A DNA stretch of 64,000 bases from Bacteroidia bacterium (GTDB lineage Bacteria > Bacteroidota > Bacteroidia > B-17B0 > Aurantibacillaceae), in the NCBI GenBank assembly GCA_022841465.1, contig JALHRL010000011.1, forward strand, positions 45,890 to 109,889, written 5' to 3'. The position numbers and the translations under genes are program-made. Positions 1 through 8,476 of this stretch are shown piece by piece; the first letter of the stretch is position 1; each line of letters starts with the position of its first letter. The notes beneath the pieces are model-generated. The model made no database searches and had not been told where the DNA came from. It was given only the letters and a program-made list of their open reading frames with translations.

Positions 1-2
1 TA

Positions 3-461
3 ATTGATAACATCAGTAAAGAAGGTCAGAAAGACGGATTTGATGGAGTTTTAATTTGCATGGAAACAATAACAGCCACGAAAAACAACCCGGAAGGGAG
101 TTTAAAAATTAGTTACGCTGCTGCCAACAATGCTCCTGTGCTTTTACAAAACAATACTCTATTAGAATTAGATGGTGATAGAATGCCGGTTGGTATGGGC
201 GAGATGAAAGAAAATTTTAAACTTTATTCAATTGAAGTGAATAAAAATGATTCCCTTTATTTATACACCGATGGATATGCCGATCAGTTTGGAGGCCCTA
301 AGGGGAAAAAATTTAAATACAAAGCCTTAAATGAACTTATAGCAGCAGGAGGTTTAAAACCAATGGAAGAACAGCGAGAACAATTAAAACAAACATTTGA
401 TAATTGGCGCGGTAATTTAGAACAAATTGATGATGTTTGTATTTTAGGTGTACGTTTTTAA
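3..461 (+). CDS. SpoIIE-type PP2C serine phosphatase, C-terminal part (5' truncated)
   Basis: The gene enters from outside the window; codons are open from base 3 and the first ATG (60) is internal. The visible 152 residues are the end of a PP2C/SpoIIE phosphatase domain: DGFDGVLIC near the left edge, a GEMKENF stretch, then LYLYTDGYADQFGG, which carries the conserved Asp-Gly of the metal site, and a closing DDVCILGVRF. In Bacteroidota these domains usually end sensor proteins with TPR or 7TM input modules and dephosphorylate STAS-type anti-anti-sigma proteins; the input module here is not visible. Family call is firm; substrate is unknown. Confidence 0.85.
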   Translation: MDNISKEGQKDGFDGVLICMETITATKNNPEGSLKISYAAANNAPVLLQNNTLLELDGDRMPVGMGEMKENFKLYSIEVNKNDSLYLYTDGYADQFGGPKGKKFKYKALNELIAAGGLKPMEEQREQLKQTFDNWRGNLEQIDDVCILGVRF

Positions 462-669
462 GCATTGCAAATACCGTATTAGCTCAAATATCTAAAGCAC
501 TTCTACAAGTAATATAAGTTATAAATGAAAAAGCATTAATGCTTGTTAGAACGAAAAATAAGCCCCTTTATCTAAAAAACTACTTTAAAAGTAAAGTAAA
601 TGTTACCAATTGCCCTCTGTAAAATATCGGAAAACATTATTACTTAAATTAGCGTACAATTTTTGAATT

Positions 670-780
670 ATGAGTAATCACGAGGAAGATGATTTAGAAT
701 CAAAAAAAGAGATCATACAGGTTTTAATAGCGGCTGCATTTATAATTATTGTAATGACTACTTGGATTATGAGTAGGTAA
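670..780 (+). CDS. Small single-pass membrane protein, 36 aa, unknown
   Basis: A short ORF with an ATG start and TAA stop between two larger + strand genes. The product has an acidic, charged N-terminus (NHEEDDLESKKE) followed by one hydrophobic segment of about 17 residues (VLIAAAFIIIVMTTWIM) and ends SR. That is the layout of an N-in small membrane protein. No family is recognised. The sharp split into a charged head and hydrophobic tail argues for a real gene, but at this length chance cannot be excluded. The flanking stretches (462-669 and 781-923) show no other gene. Confidence 0.45.
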   Translation: MSNHEEDDLESKKEIIQVLIAAAFIIIVMTTWIMSR

Positions 781-923
781 TCTTATTCGCTTCAATAAAA
801 CACAGGGGCATATTTAATAAAAAAACACTTACCGCTAAGACAGTTTTTAAACCATTCATTAACCTTATAAAACCTGCGGTGCAATAAATACAATTGTTTC
901 TTTTACAATTGTAATTTTACCCA

Positions 924-2168
924 ATGAAAAAAAGTATTGCATTCATTAGTATATTTCTGCCAATTCTACTATTTAGTCAATCCTATCAAGTAGGCCATGT
1001 AAGCATTAATTTTAAAGACCCTGCCAGAACCGGAGGATTTTCAATTTCAGGAGGCATTCAAATGCCCGGAACAGGACGCGATATTGGCACTGAAATTTAT
1101 TATCCGGCAAACGTAACAGGTAATAATGTTGCTTTAGCTACAGGACAATTTCCGGTTGTTGTTTTTGGTCACGGATTTGTTATGACCTATGATAATTACG
1201 ACAACATATACAATCAACTGGCATCTTTAGGTTATATTGTTGCATTACCCAGAACGGAAGGAAGTTTTTCTCCCAATCATTTAGAATTTGCAAAGGATAT
1301 TTCTTTATTGGCAAATTTGGTGAAGCAATTAAGTGCCATTAGTACTCCAACCGATATTACAATTTTTAATGGCAAGGTAAAACAAAGTGTTGCAATTGGA
1401 GGGCATTCTATGGGTGCAGGTTGCTCAATGGTAGGCGCACAAAATAATTCCACCATAACAGCCTTATTTAACATGGCAACAGCCACTTCTAACTCAACCG
1501 GAGTTTCGTCCTTAGCCGGAGCAAGTTTAGTAACTGTTCCTTCGTTAATACTCTCTGGTGAAAAAGATTGTGTGGCCGATACACTAGTTCAAAACAATCA
1601 TTATACCAATTTAGCCTCGGCAAATAAATTTCATGTAATACTAAATTCACTCACCCATTGCGATTTTGGAAATGGAACCAGTACCAATTGTACATTTGGG
1701 CAAACGGTTAGCGGGTGCGGAAATACTTTAAGCAATGCAGCTGCATTTAACAGATATATGAATTATTTAATTCCATTTTTAAACCGCACTTTAAAAGATA
1801 GTTGTGCAGAGGGGCAACGTTTTACGGATAGTATTAATAGTATATCAACTATTAGAGTTGGTTTAAAAAAACAAGGTTCATTAGTTTGTGCCCCTCAAGG
1901 AATTTCTAAAAAAGAAATTTTAACCGGAATAAATATTTACCCTAACCCATCTAACAATGTAATTTACATTGAAGGAAAAAACATTAATAATTCTGAAATA
2001 GAAATTACCGATGTGCAAGGGAAAAGTATGCTAATTAAAACAGAAATAAATTACGATAGCGATTTAAAAAAATACACCTTAATAACTAAAGATTGGCCGG
2101 CAGGAGTTTATATAATTAAAATATTTAGTACCGAAACAAATACCCATTTTAAACTAGTTAAAAATTAA
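924..2168 (+). CDS. Secreted alpha/beta hydrolase (dienelactone hydrolase/chlorophyllase-like) with T9SS type A sorting domain
   Basis: 414 aa. Residues 1-18 are a signal peptide ending LLFSQS. The body resembles chlorophyllase/cutinase-like alpha/beta hydrolases: a VVVFGHGF oxyanion region near residue 80, a nucleophile elbow GGHSMGAG near residue 160 (Ser nucleophile), a GEKDC segment that could carry the acidic residue and a LTHCDF histidine near 245. The last ~75 residues (YPNPSNN...GVYIIKIFS...KLVKN) are a classic T9SS type A C-terminal domain, so the enzyme is probably exported through the T9SS and attached to the surface or released. An ester substrate is likely but unknown. Confidence 0.85.
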   Translation: MKKSIAFISIFLPILLFSQSYQVGHVSINFKDPARTGGFSISGGIQMPGTGRDIGTEIYYPANVTGNNVALATGQFPVVVFGHGFVMTYDNYDNIYNQLASLGYIVALPRTEGSFSPNHLEFAKDISLLANLVKQLSAISTPTDITIFNGKVKQSVAIGGHSMGAGCSMVGAQNNSTITALFNMATATSNSTGVSSLAGASLVTVPSLILSGEKDCVADTLVQNNHYTNLASANKFHVILNSLTHCDFGNGTSTNCTFGQTVSGCGNTLSNAAAFNRYMNYLIPFLNRTLKDSCAEGQRFTDSINSISTIRVGLKKQGSLVCAPQGISKKEILTGINIYPNPSNNVIYIEGKNINNSEIEITDVQGKSMLIKTEINYDSDLKKYTLITKDWPAGVYIIKIFSTETNTHFKLVKN

Positions 2169-2317
2169 AGATTTCATTAAGTCTTATTGGCCCAGAGATT
2201 TAGGAATTTAACAAACGTGAAACATGTAAGTTAAATAGGTAATGGTGCAAACAAATTCTTTAAAAGAGTAGATACCTTTATGTTGTAATAATTCTGTTAC
2301 AATTAATCTACAAGAAA

Positions 2318-2542
2318 ATGGACACAAATCAAAACAAAACACCCGAAGCTTTCAAAATTACCGGTAATTGGGATGCACAGTCAAAACAATTAAAACAAAA
2401 ATTTTCGCAATTAACTGACGCTGATTTAAAGTTTGAAACAGGTAAAGAAAATGAATTGTTAGGAAGAGTTGAAACAAGATTAAATAAAAAGCGTGAGGAA
2501 GTGATTAATATCATTAACAAAGCACAAACAGAAAAAGTGTAA
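2318..2542 (+). CDS. CsbD-family general stress protein
   Basis: 74 aa, acidic-basic and soluble. It carries the CsbD signature in order: GNWDAQSKQLKQKF, LTDADLKFE, GKENELLGR and LNKKREEV. CsbD proteins are small stress-induced helical proteins of unknown biochemical function, often under general stress or osmotic control. It stands alone on the + strand and is followed by a strong terminator-like hairpin. The ATG start fits the usual length of the family. Confidence 0.88.
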   Translation: MDTNQNKTPEAFKITGNWDAQSKQLKQKFSQLTDADLKFETGKENELLGRVETRLNKKREEVINIINKAQTEKV

Positions 2543-2614
2543 AAAAAACCGAGGTAAATATTTTAGTGTTTCTTCATACTTCATTAAAATAATTTTACCC
2601 GGTTTTATACAAAG

Positions 2615-2655
2615 CAACCTACAGGATTATAAATCTCTGTAGGTTGTTGTTTTTA
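2615..2655 (+). terminator. Rho-independent terminator after the CsbD gene
   Basis: A perfect 10-bp stem (CAACCTACAG at 2615-2624, CTGTAGGTTG at 2637-2646) with a 12-nt loop is followed by TTGTTTTTA. The T tract lies on the + strand side, so it should stop transcripts from the CsbD gene before the convergent minus-strand gene. Confidence 0.75.
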
Positions 2656-2695
2656 TATATCTACTTTTATTTTACTTCAAGTAGGCCGTAAAGAT

Positions 2696-3112
2696 TTAAT
2701 CAGTAAATTCTTTCTTTTCTTCCATTTCAAAAAGTTGTATGTCTCTTATGTTTTTTTGCACTGCCACTGCGGCAAACAAACTTAAAGTAAAGGCCATACC
2801 GTAAAAGCCTTTTTCACTTCGCAATAAATCAGCATTCCACAAGCCAATTACCAAAAGCAAAATAGAGAGTAAAGTAGAAAACCAACTTATTCCATAGTAA
2901 ATTGACGTAACGCGTAATCCTTCTAACTGGTCGCGCACCGCCTTTTGCAAAGATACTGCCGCATAAAGACCGTACATTAATACTGCAAAATAATACCCTT
3001 TTTCACTCAAGTACATATTTGCATGCCATAAGCCTACACAAAACGAAATGGTACCCGCTAATAAGGCAACCCAAGAGGCGCCAATAAAAGCATTTGATGG
3101 TTTCTGTTTCAT
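2696..3112 (-). CDS. YiaA/YiaB-family inner membrane protein
   Basis: 138 aa from the chosen start (MKQKPSNAF). Two tandem copies of the YiaA/B repeat are visible, each with hydrophobic helices around a [27 protein letters not shown] or [23 protein letters not shown] core and ending in a QKxxRD motif (QKAVRD, QKNIRD). Four membrane segments are expected. A longer start at 3139 exists, but a TACCTTTG promoter element (3137-3144) overlaps it, so the internal ATG at 3112 is preferred. Function of the family is unknown; E. coli YiaA/B are linked to stress in the envelope. Confidence 0.88.
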   Translation of the reverse strand: MKQKPSNAFIGASWVALLAGTISFCVGLWHANMYLSEKGYYFAVLMYGLYAAVSLQKAVRDQLEGLRVTSIYYGISWFSTLLSILLLVIGLWNADLLRSEKGFYGMAFTLSLFAAVAVQKNIRDIQLFEMEEKKEFTD

Positions 3113-3136
3113 AAATTTAGTTTTAAAATTATGGAA

Positions 3137-3144
3137 CAAAGGTA
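3137..3144 (-). promoter_or_regulatory. Putative -7 element of the YiaA/B gene
   Basis: On the minus strand TACCTTTG matches the Bacteroidota -7 consensus TAnnTTTG and sits 24 nt before the chosen ATG. No clear TTTG lies at the -33 spacing, so the promoter is only partly supported. Confidence 0.45.
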
Positions 3145-3201
3145 TTGGAGTGTAAAGCTAGAGTTTTTGATAAATGTCAAAAATATGCGCTTTAACGTAT
3201 T

Positions 3202-3762
3202 TTATATTTCTGATCTAATGCGGCTTAATGTTTCCTGGCTGATGCCTAAATAAGATGCAATTTGCCCTAATGCCGCACGCTGAATTAAAGACGGTTTAGT
3301 TTCTATTAAATTCTGATAGCGTTCTTTTGCGGTTTTAAATTGCATGCTTAACAAACGCTCTTCTAGTTTAATGTAATAATTCTCGGTAATAATTCTTCCT
3401 ATTGTTTCTGTTTCCGGAAACTTTGCATACAGCTTTTGAAGTGTTGAATGCGAAATGCGAATTAACTCGCAATCTTCTATTGCCTGAATAGTTTCAAAAG
3501 AAGGTTTTTGTGCAATAAAGGAATAAAAGCAAGTAGCAAATTCATCTTGTTGCGCAAACCAATTGGTAACTTCTTTATCTTCTAAAAAATAATACCCGCG
3601 AATTAAACCTTTTTCAATATAAAACAAATCGTTGCAACGGGTATTGATTTCAATTATAGTAGCTCCTTTAGCAAGACTTATCTTTTCGCATACCGCATTA
3701 ATTTCTTCTCGTAAAGTTGTGTTAATGCGAATTACTTTTTCCAGGTATTGAAGGAATGTCAT
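3202..3762 (-). CDS. Crp/Fnr-family transcriptional regulator
   Basis: 186 aa. Residues ~20-115 form a cNMP-binding beta roll (AKGATIIEINTRCNDLFYIEKGLIRGYY), and the C-terminus carries a short helix-turn-helix (RAALGQIASYLGISQETLSRIR) that is typical of the Bacteroidota Crp/Fnr subgroup. No cysteine cluster for an Fe-S centre and no Crp-type cAMP pocket is evident, so the ligand is unknown. It is divergent from the DsbA-like gene, which it could control, and lies just upstream of the YiaA/B gene on the same strand. Confidence 0.88.
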   Translation of the reverse strand: MTFLQYLEKVIRINTTLREEINAVCEKISLAKGATIIEINTRCNDLFYIEKGLIRGYYFLEDKEVTNWFAQQDEFATCFYSFIAQKPSFETIQAIEDCELIRISHSTLQKLYAKFPETETIGRIITENYYIKLEERLLSMQFKTAKERYQNLIETKPSLIQRAALGQIASYLGISQETLSRIRSEI

Positions 3763-3830
3763 AATAATTATAAATTTAAGTATTTTTCAAGTTCATGTAT
3801 CATTAATTGTTTAAACTATTGCTAATAATT

Positions 3831-3861
3831 TTTGTTTATAGTTTAATCAAATGTAACTTTG
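3831..3861 (+). promoter_or_regulatory. Bacteroidota-type promoter for the DsbA-like gene
   Basis: TTTG at 3831-3834, a 19-nt spacer, then TAACTTTG at 3854-3861: a full match to TTTG-N19-TAnnTTTG. The first ATG of the downstream gene (3866) starts only 4 nt after the -7 element, which would make the transcript nearly leaderless. Confidence 0.7.
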
Positions 3862-3865
3862 AAAA

Positions 3866-4630
3866 ATGAATTTTTTAATAAAGATTTTACTTATTCCTTT
3901 ATTCTTGCCTATTGCAATAAAATCGCAAGAAAAAATAAAATCTTATCCTAAAACAAATAAAAACGAGATGAACTCAGGTAAAATGAAAATTGAAATTTGG
4001 TCGGATATAATGTGTCCGTTTTGCTACATAGGTAAAAGACATTTAGAAGAAGCCCTAAAACAGTTTACTGATTCTAATAGCATTGAAATAGAATGGCACA
4101 GTTATCAACTAGACCCCTCCATGCCAAAGGAAGCTAACGCAAAAACAGTTTATGAGTATTTAGCGGAAAGAAAAGGCATTACCTTAGAACACTCTAAAGC
4201 CATGCATCAAAATGTAATTGAGATGGCAAAAGAGGCAGGTTTACATTACAATTTTGATATTGCAAAAGTTGCCAACTCCTTTGAAGCACATCGTTTAATT
4301 CAATTGGCTAAAACACAAAATTTGGGAGATGTGGCAGAAGAACGTTTTTTTAAAGCTTATTTTATGGAAGGAAAAAACCTTTGCGATACACTTACCTTAA
4401 TTGAACTAGCAAAAGAAATTGGCTTAAACGAAAACCGTATAAAAGAAGTTTTAAATGGAACTGAATTTACTAGTGAAGTGAATCAAGATATTTCAGTGGC
4501 TAATCAAATAGGAGTTCAAGGGGTTCCTTTTTTCGTATTTAATAGGAAGTATGCTGTATCCGGCGCTCAACCTGTTGAAACTTTTTTAAATGTATTGCAA
4601 AAATCTTTTAAAGAATGGAAGAGTAAATAA
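3866..4630 (+). CDS. DsbA-family (FrnE-like) thiol oxidoreductase
   Basis: 254 aa. After a 39-residue N-terminal extension the domain begins MKIEIWSDIMCPFCYIGKRH, with a CPFC redox motif, and ends GVQGVPFFVFNRKYAVSGAQP, the cis-Pro loop plus SGAQ motif of the FrnE/DsbA_4 subfamily. The extension contains a hydrophobic run (ILLIPLFLPIAIKSQ) that looks like a signal peptide, so a periplasmic location is possible; most relatives are cytoplasmic and start at MKIEIW. Internal ATGs at 3968 and 3983 would give that shorter form. Family certain, start and location uncertain. Confidence 0.87.
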   Translation: MNFLIKILLIPLFLPIAIKSQEKIKSYPKTNKNEMNSGKMKIEIWSDIMCPFCYIGKRHLEEALKQFTDSNSIEIEWHSYQLDPSMPKEANAKTVYEYLAERKGITLEHSKAMHQNVIEMAKEAGLHYNFDIAKVANSFEAHRLIQLAKTQNLGDVAEERFFKAYFMEGKNLCDTLTLIELAKEIGLNENRIKEVLNGTEFTSEVNQDISVANQIGVQGVPFFVFNRKYAVSGAQPVETFLNVLQKSFKEWKSK

Positions 4631-4636
4631 CATAAT

Positions 4637-5950
4637 TTAAGTTGAAATATCCATTTTAACTTTTTTGTTTTTAATTTTTTCTTCTTTAACTAATTGTATG
4701 GTTTTTAAAATTTTATCCGCTTTAACCGCTGCATAGGCAGAATGATCCAGTACTTCAATTTTACCTAGTTCATCTTTTTCTAATTTCCCTTTTTGCATGA
4801 GCATACCTACAATATCCATTTTATTAATTTTATCTTTCTTGCCTGCTCCAATGTAAAGGGTTTTCCATTCACTTGGTTTTGGTAAAACCAATTTTTTTGG
4901 CAACTCTATTTCTTCAGGTGTTTCTTCTAAAAAAGGTGGTAAATGATCCTCCACATCCAATAAAAAATAAGCAGTTCCTTTTCCACTCATTCTGGCTGTT
5001 CTTCCGTTACGATGAATCATGGTGTCTGCCGTTGTAGGCAATTGATAATGAATTACTGCTTCAATTTCGGGAATATCAATGCCGCGCGCTGCTAAATCTG
5101 TTGATATTAATAAATTAATACTTCCGTTTCTCAACTTAATTAGCGTTTTCTCTCTATCAATTTGATCCATCCCACCATGATAATAGCCATGTTGTACTTT
5201 GTGAATACTTAACTGTTCGGCTATTCGTGCAACAGCGTCACGGTGATTGCAAAACACAATTGTAGACTTTGAATTTATACCGCCTAATAATAACATTAAT
5301 GCTTCCAATTTATCATCACCAAGTACTCTAACAGATTTTATTTCTAAAGCAGATTTTAACTGATGATGATTGGTTGTATAATTTAAAACTTTCTTTTCTT
5401 TTAATCCTACAAAATCAGGAATTTCTTTTAAAGGAGTTGCAGAAGTTAAAATACGTTTTTGCAAATGTTTACATTGTTTTATGATGTATGACATGTCGTC
5501 GGTAAATCCCATCTCTAAAGATTTGTCAAACTCATCCAATATTATTGTGTGCGTAAGATTTAAGTCTAAATTTTTTCTTCGCAAATGATGACTGATGCGG
5601 CCGGGTGTTCCCACTAATACAGCAGGAGGATGTGCTAAATTATTTTCTTCAATACCTACAGCATGGCCGCCATAACAACAATTAATTTTAAATCCGGTAC
5701 TCATTTGTTTAAATACCTTTTCAATTTGAATGGCTAATTCGCGTGTTGGTACCACAATTAAAACTTGTACCCCTTCTTTATGCTCGTCTATTAATTTTAC
5801 AATAGGTAGTAAAAAAGCCAAGGTTTTACCAGAACCGGTTGGTGAAATTAAAACAACATCATTATGCTTTGGAATAATTTTTAATGCATTGGTTTGCATT
5901 TCATTTAATTCCTTTATATTAAAATGTGAAAGTATGGTAGCTAAGCTCAT
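4637..5950 (-). CDS. DEAD-box-family ATP-dependent RNA helicase with DbpA-like RNA-binding domain
   Basis: 437 aa. All core helicase motifs are visible in order: Q-motif region (FNIKELNEMQTNAL), SPTGSGKT, PTRELAIQ, GTPGR, motif II reading DEFD instead of DEAD, TSAT, IVFCNHRD, STDLAARGIDIP and HRNGRTAR. Residues ~365-437 (TLYIGAGKKDKINKMDIVG...GKIEVLDHSAYAAV) form a DbpA/CsdA-type C-terminal RNA-binding domain followed by a lysine-rich tail. In DbpA this domain targets 23S rRNA, so a role in ribosome assembly is likely. It stands as a single gene. Confidence 0.9.
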   Translation of the reverse strand: MSLATILSHFNIKELNEMQTNALKIIPKHNDVVLISPTGSGKTLAFLLPIVKLIDEHKEGVQVLIVVPTRELAIQIEKVFKQMSTGFKINCCYGGHAVGIEENNLAHPPAVLVGTPGRISHHLRRKNLDLNLTHTIILDEFDKSLEMGFTDDMSYIIKQCKHLQKRILTSATPLKEIPDFVGLKEKKVLNYTTNHHQLKSALEIKSVRVLGDDKLEALMLLLGGINSKSTIVFCNHRDAVARIAEQLSIHKVQHGYYHGGMDQIDREKTLIKLRNGSINLLISTDLAARGIDIPEIEAVIHYQLPTTADTMIHRNGRTARMSGKGTAYFLLDVEDHLPPFLEETPEEIELPKKLVLPKPSEWKTLYIGAGKKDKINKMDIVGMLMQKGKLEKDELGKIEVLDHSAYAAVKADKILKTIQLVKEEKIKNKKVKMDIST

Positions 5951-6020
5951 GAGGTTTTTATAAAATAATAAACCGCTAATATACCATTAATAAAGGGAAT
6001 TAATAAGCTAAAGTATGTGC

Positions 6021-6812
6021 TTATTGAAAGCTAAGTTTATAATAAACACCGTTATTAGAAACTAACTCCAGTTCCCCTCCTAGTTGTTCGGCTAACATAT
6101 AAATAAGTTGCATCCCTAAATTAGAATCTTTCTCTTTATCAAATCCATCTTTAAAACCGCATCCATTGTCTTTTATAATTAAAACATATTTGTTGGTTAC
6201 CGATGTAAAGATTAATTCAATTTCTCCCTTTCTGTCAGGAAATGCATGCTTCAGCGAATTACTAATTGTTTCATTTAAAATTAATCCTATCAATATCATT
6301 TTATCTACATCAAACTTTGCACTTTCATCTATTTTGTAAATAAATTCTATTTTAGAATCAGGGAAAGAAAAGGAACGATATATACTGGTACTCAAGGTTT
6401 CTATATAATCCTTTAACTTAATACTACTTAAGTCTTTTGACTTATACAACATCTCATGTACAATTGACATTGAATTAATTCTGTTTCTAATATCATTCAA
6501 TAATTCAATAAACTTAGAGTCGTTAGTAGTATCAGATTGCAAACTCAATAAACTGGAAATAATTTGCATGTTGTTTTTAACACGATGGTGTATCTCCTTT
6601 ATTAACTGTTCTTTTTCTTTTAATGAAATAGTGGAGTGTTGCAATTCTTCACCCAGCATGTTAACACCAGAACCAATTCCATCTAAAATATTTCCATCAT
6701 TTTTTACATCTACCTTGCTGCGAAAATCCATTCGAGCGTAGGCCAAAATAACTTCCAGTATTTCATTTGCACGTTCGTTATCAGAAGGAGATGTGTTTCT
6801 ATTTAAGTTCAT
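6021..6812 (-). CDS. Soluble sensor histidine kinase (HisKA_2 type)
   Basis: 263 aa, no membrane segment. The N-terminal ~85 residues are predicted helical (NERANEILEVILAYARMDF). The dimerisation domain carries the HisKA_2 H-box EIHHRVKNNMQIISSLLSLQS near residue 95, followed by a HATPase with N-box LILNETISNSLKHAF and G1 box KDNGCGF. It starts 3 nt after the STAS-like gene stops, so the two are cotranscribed; the STAS-like protein is the likely regulator or target. No response regulator is adjacent. Confidence 0.9.
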   Translation of the reverse strand: MNLNRNTSPSDNERANEILEVILAYARMDFRSKVDVKNDGNILDGIGSGVNMLGEELQHSTISLKEKEQLIKEIHHRVKNNMQIISSLLSLQSDTTNDSKFIELLNDIRNRINSMSIVHEMLYKSKDLSSIKLKDYIETLSTSIYRSFSFPDSKIEFIYKIDESAKFDVDKMILIGLILNETISNSLKHAFPDRKGEIELIFTSVTNKYVLIIKDNGCGFKDGFDKEKDSNLGMQLIYMLAEQLGGELELVSNNGVYYKLSFQ

Positions 6813-6815
6813 ACT

Positions 6816-7205
6816 TTAAACAAACTGTTTTAACCATTGTAATGCATCCTCCTCATTATTAAATAATTTTGTAGGTACAGGTGGTTTATTAATTCCCAAA
6901 TAAAAATTGCCTAATACTCTGCTTATGGGCGAGCCAATAACAATACCGAAAGCATTTGTTTTAGGATCGCGGCCCTTTGTAGAAAAATGTTCGCGCGCTT
7001 CTCTGCTCATTGATTTTATTCCACGAGAATCTATTAATATCGGGAACTTTTTTCCAGTAAAAAAAGAATTAACTGCTTCGGTGTTTTCTTTTGCCAATTC
7101 AAGTGTAATTTCTGCATTCTCTTTTACGCGTGTGCGTACAATACCATCTTCCCCCATCCAGGTAAAATATCCTCTCACTTCAATCGGTTTTTTAAACGCA
7201 TTCAT
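6816..7205 (-). CDS. STAS/SpoIIAA-like protein (DUF7793-type)
   Basis: 129 aa. The pattern (GIVRTRVKENAEITLELAKENTEAV, FPILIDSRGIKSMSREAREHF, AFGIVIGSPISRVLGNFYLG, TKLFNNEEDALQWL) matches a Bacteroidota STAS-like family that precedes HisKA_2 kinases. The beta strand ILIDSRGIKSMSRE lies where anti-anti-sigma proteins carry their phospho-Ser/Thr; Ser residues are present but phosphorylation is inference. The downstream histidine kinase follows after 3 nt, which points to a two-gene signalling unit. Confidence 0.75.
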   Translation of the reverse strand: MNAFKKPIEVRGYFTWMGEDGIVRTRVKENAEITLELAKENTEAVNSFFTGKKFPILIDSRGIKSMSREAREHFSTKGRDPKTNAFGIVIGSPISRVLGNFYLGINKPPVPTKLFNNEEDALQWLKQFV

Positions 7206-7225
7206 GCGTAGTAAATGTAAGTATT

Positions 7226-7744
7226 TTGTTTAAAATTGGTATATTTATCATAAACAACTTTACCATTAAAAGTAAAATTAAATATATAATTTCCGTAATA
7301 ATTATTTTGTTTTCTTTTATTACTAATTCCTGTTCGTGGCAAGAAACCTTTGTAATTAAAAATTTATCAAACGAAGAACTTGTTGTTTATTATGAGTTAA
7401 AAAAACCGGATAATTTATTTCCCATTTTTAATTATAACCCAAATGTTTATCAATTAAATAGTAGCGGAGATATAGAATGGGGAAATGAAAAAAATATAAG
7501 CGATATGGATACCTCCATCCTTCAAATAAAAATTATTCTTCCACCCAAACACGCTTTGGTAATGGGACATTTATCAAACGACAAATACAAAAAATACAAT
7601 CAATATTTTATTAATGGAAGAGTATTTAATCTTCAGTTTTTAAAAATTTCAAATAGATCGCATCAAATTAATATTGTACCCGAAACCTTTGATAAGTACT
7701 TTAAAAAACAATCCGGTAGTATCCATTTAGGTATATCCGATTAG
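7226..7744 (+). CDS. Putative lipoprotein, 172 aa, unknown
   Basis: The N-terminus holds a hydrophobic stretch (YIISVIIILFSFITNSC) ending in a cysteine, compatible with a lipoprotein signal peptide, followed by a soluble, Asn/Lys-rich body with no recognised domain. The frame has no ATG before the hydrophobic segment; TTG at 7226 is the best start and leaves 20 nt to the divergent STAS-like gene. The 284 bp after it (7745-8028) hold no gene, only AT-rich sequence with an imperfect inverted repeat at 7861-7899. Confidence 0.55.
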   Translation: MFKIGIFIINNFTIKSKIKYIISVIIILFSFITNSCSWQETFVIKNLSNEELVVYYELKKPDNLFPIFNYNPNVYQLNSSGDIEWGNEKNISDMDTSILQIKIILPPKHALVMGHLSNDKYKKYNQYFINGRVFNLQFLKISNRSHQINIVPETFDKYFKKQSGSIHLGISD

Positions 7745-8028
7745 ATCAATATTAAACACCAAGCTTTCCTCTCCTTCAAAAACAATCCTTAAACGTTTAT
7801 AGCCTTTTTTTCGTTTGATAACCAACCTTAATAATTTATTTCTTGCATTTTTAAAGAAATAGAAGATATTATATCTTATAAGAGCTTATATCATCTTCTG
7901 CTTTTCAACATTCTTATGTTCAAATAAAAAATGCAATTGCACTAAACAGCCCTTACTTCTCAATAACTTTATAATTAATTGATTAATAATTATTTAAAAA
8001 CCAACACTTCATCTAAATTTAGAAAACA

Positions 8029-8448
8029 ATGCGCTTTAATTTATTTATCATAATTCTATTAAGCGGCTTTTTATGTAAAGCAGAAATTATTGAAATACCG
8101 GAGGTAATAAAAAAATCATTTGAAGAAAAATTTCCAAATGCAAGAAATGCAAAATGGGATAGTTCAGCCGAAAAGCAATTTGAAGTTGGATTTGAATTAA
8201 ACGGAAAAGAAAATGTTGCCGTTTTTTTAATGGATGGTACATTTAAAGAAATCGAAACAGAAATAAAAATTTCAGAAATTCCAATTCGAATAAAAAAATC
8301 TATCAGTAAAAAGTTTCCGTTATCAAAAATAACGTATGCCATAAAAGTGCACCGCGCTAACGATAAAATAGTTTATGATTTAGAAGTGAACACCGGAATA
8401 GAATTGCTTGATATTACTTTGGACATAATGGGATTTGAAGTAGATTAA
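8029..8448 (+). CDS. Periplasmic PepSY-like protein
   Basis: 139 aa with a signal peptide (residues 1-18, IIILLSGFLCKA). Two PepSY-like half repeats follow: PEVIKKSFEEKFPNARNAKWD with VGFELNGKENVAVFLMDGTF, then IRIKKSISKKFPLSKIT with YDLEVNTGIELLDITLDIMG. This is the arrangement of the DUF2874/PepSY-like secreted proteins common in Bacteroidota, whose function is unknown (relatives resemble beta-lactamase inhibitor folds). A cupin gene follows 28 nt downstream and may be cotranscribed. Confidence 0.82.
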   Translation: MRFNLFIIILLSGFLCKAEIIEIPEVIKKSFEEKFPNARNAKWDSSAEKQFEVGFELNGKENVAVFLMDGTFKEIETEIKISEIPIRIKKSISKKFPLSKITYAIKVHRANDKIVYDLEVNTGIELLDITLDIMGFEVD

Positions 8449-8476
8449 TTATAACAAAGCACTTCCATATTTAACA

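Noticed and set aside
531..544. 14-bp palindrome AAGCATTAATGCTT as an operator
   Set aside because: AT-rich, single occurrence and not near a start; likely chance.
3113..3139. Upstream ATG adding nine residues to the YiaA/B protein
   Set aside because: A -7 promoter element overlaps that codon, and the shorter form fits family starts.
7861..7899. Imperfect inverted repeat in the 7745-8028 gap as a terminator
   Set aside because: The stem is AT-only with mismatches and no clear T tract; too weak to call.
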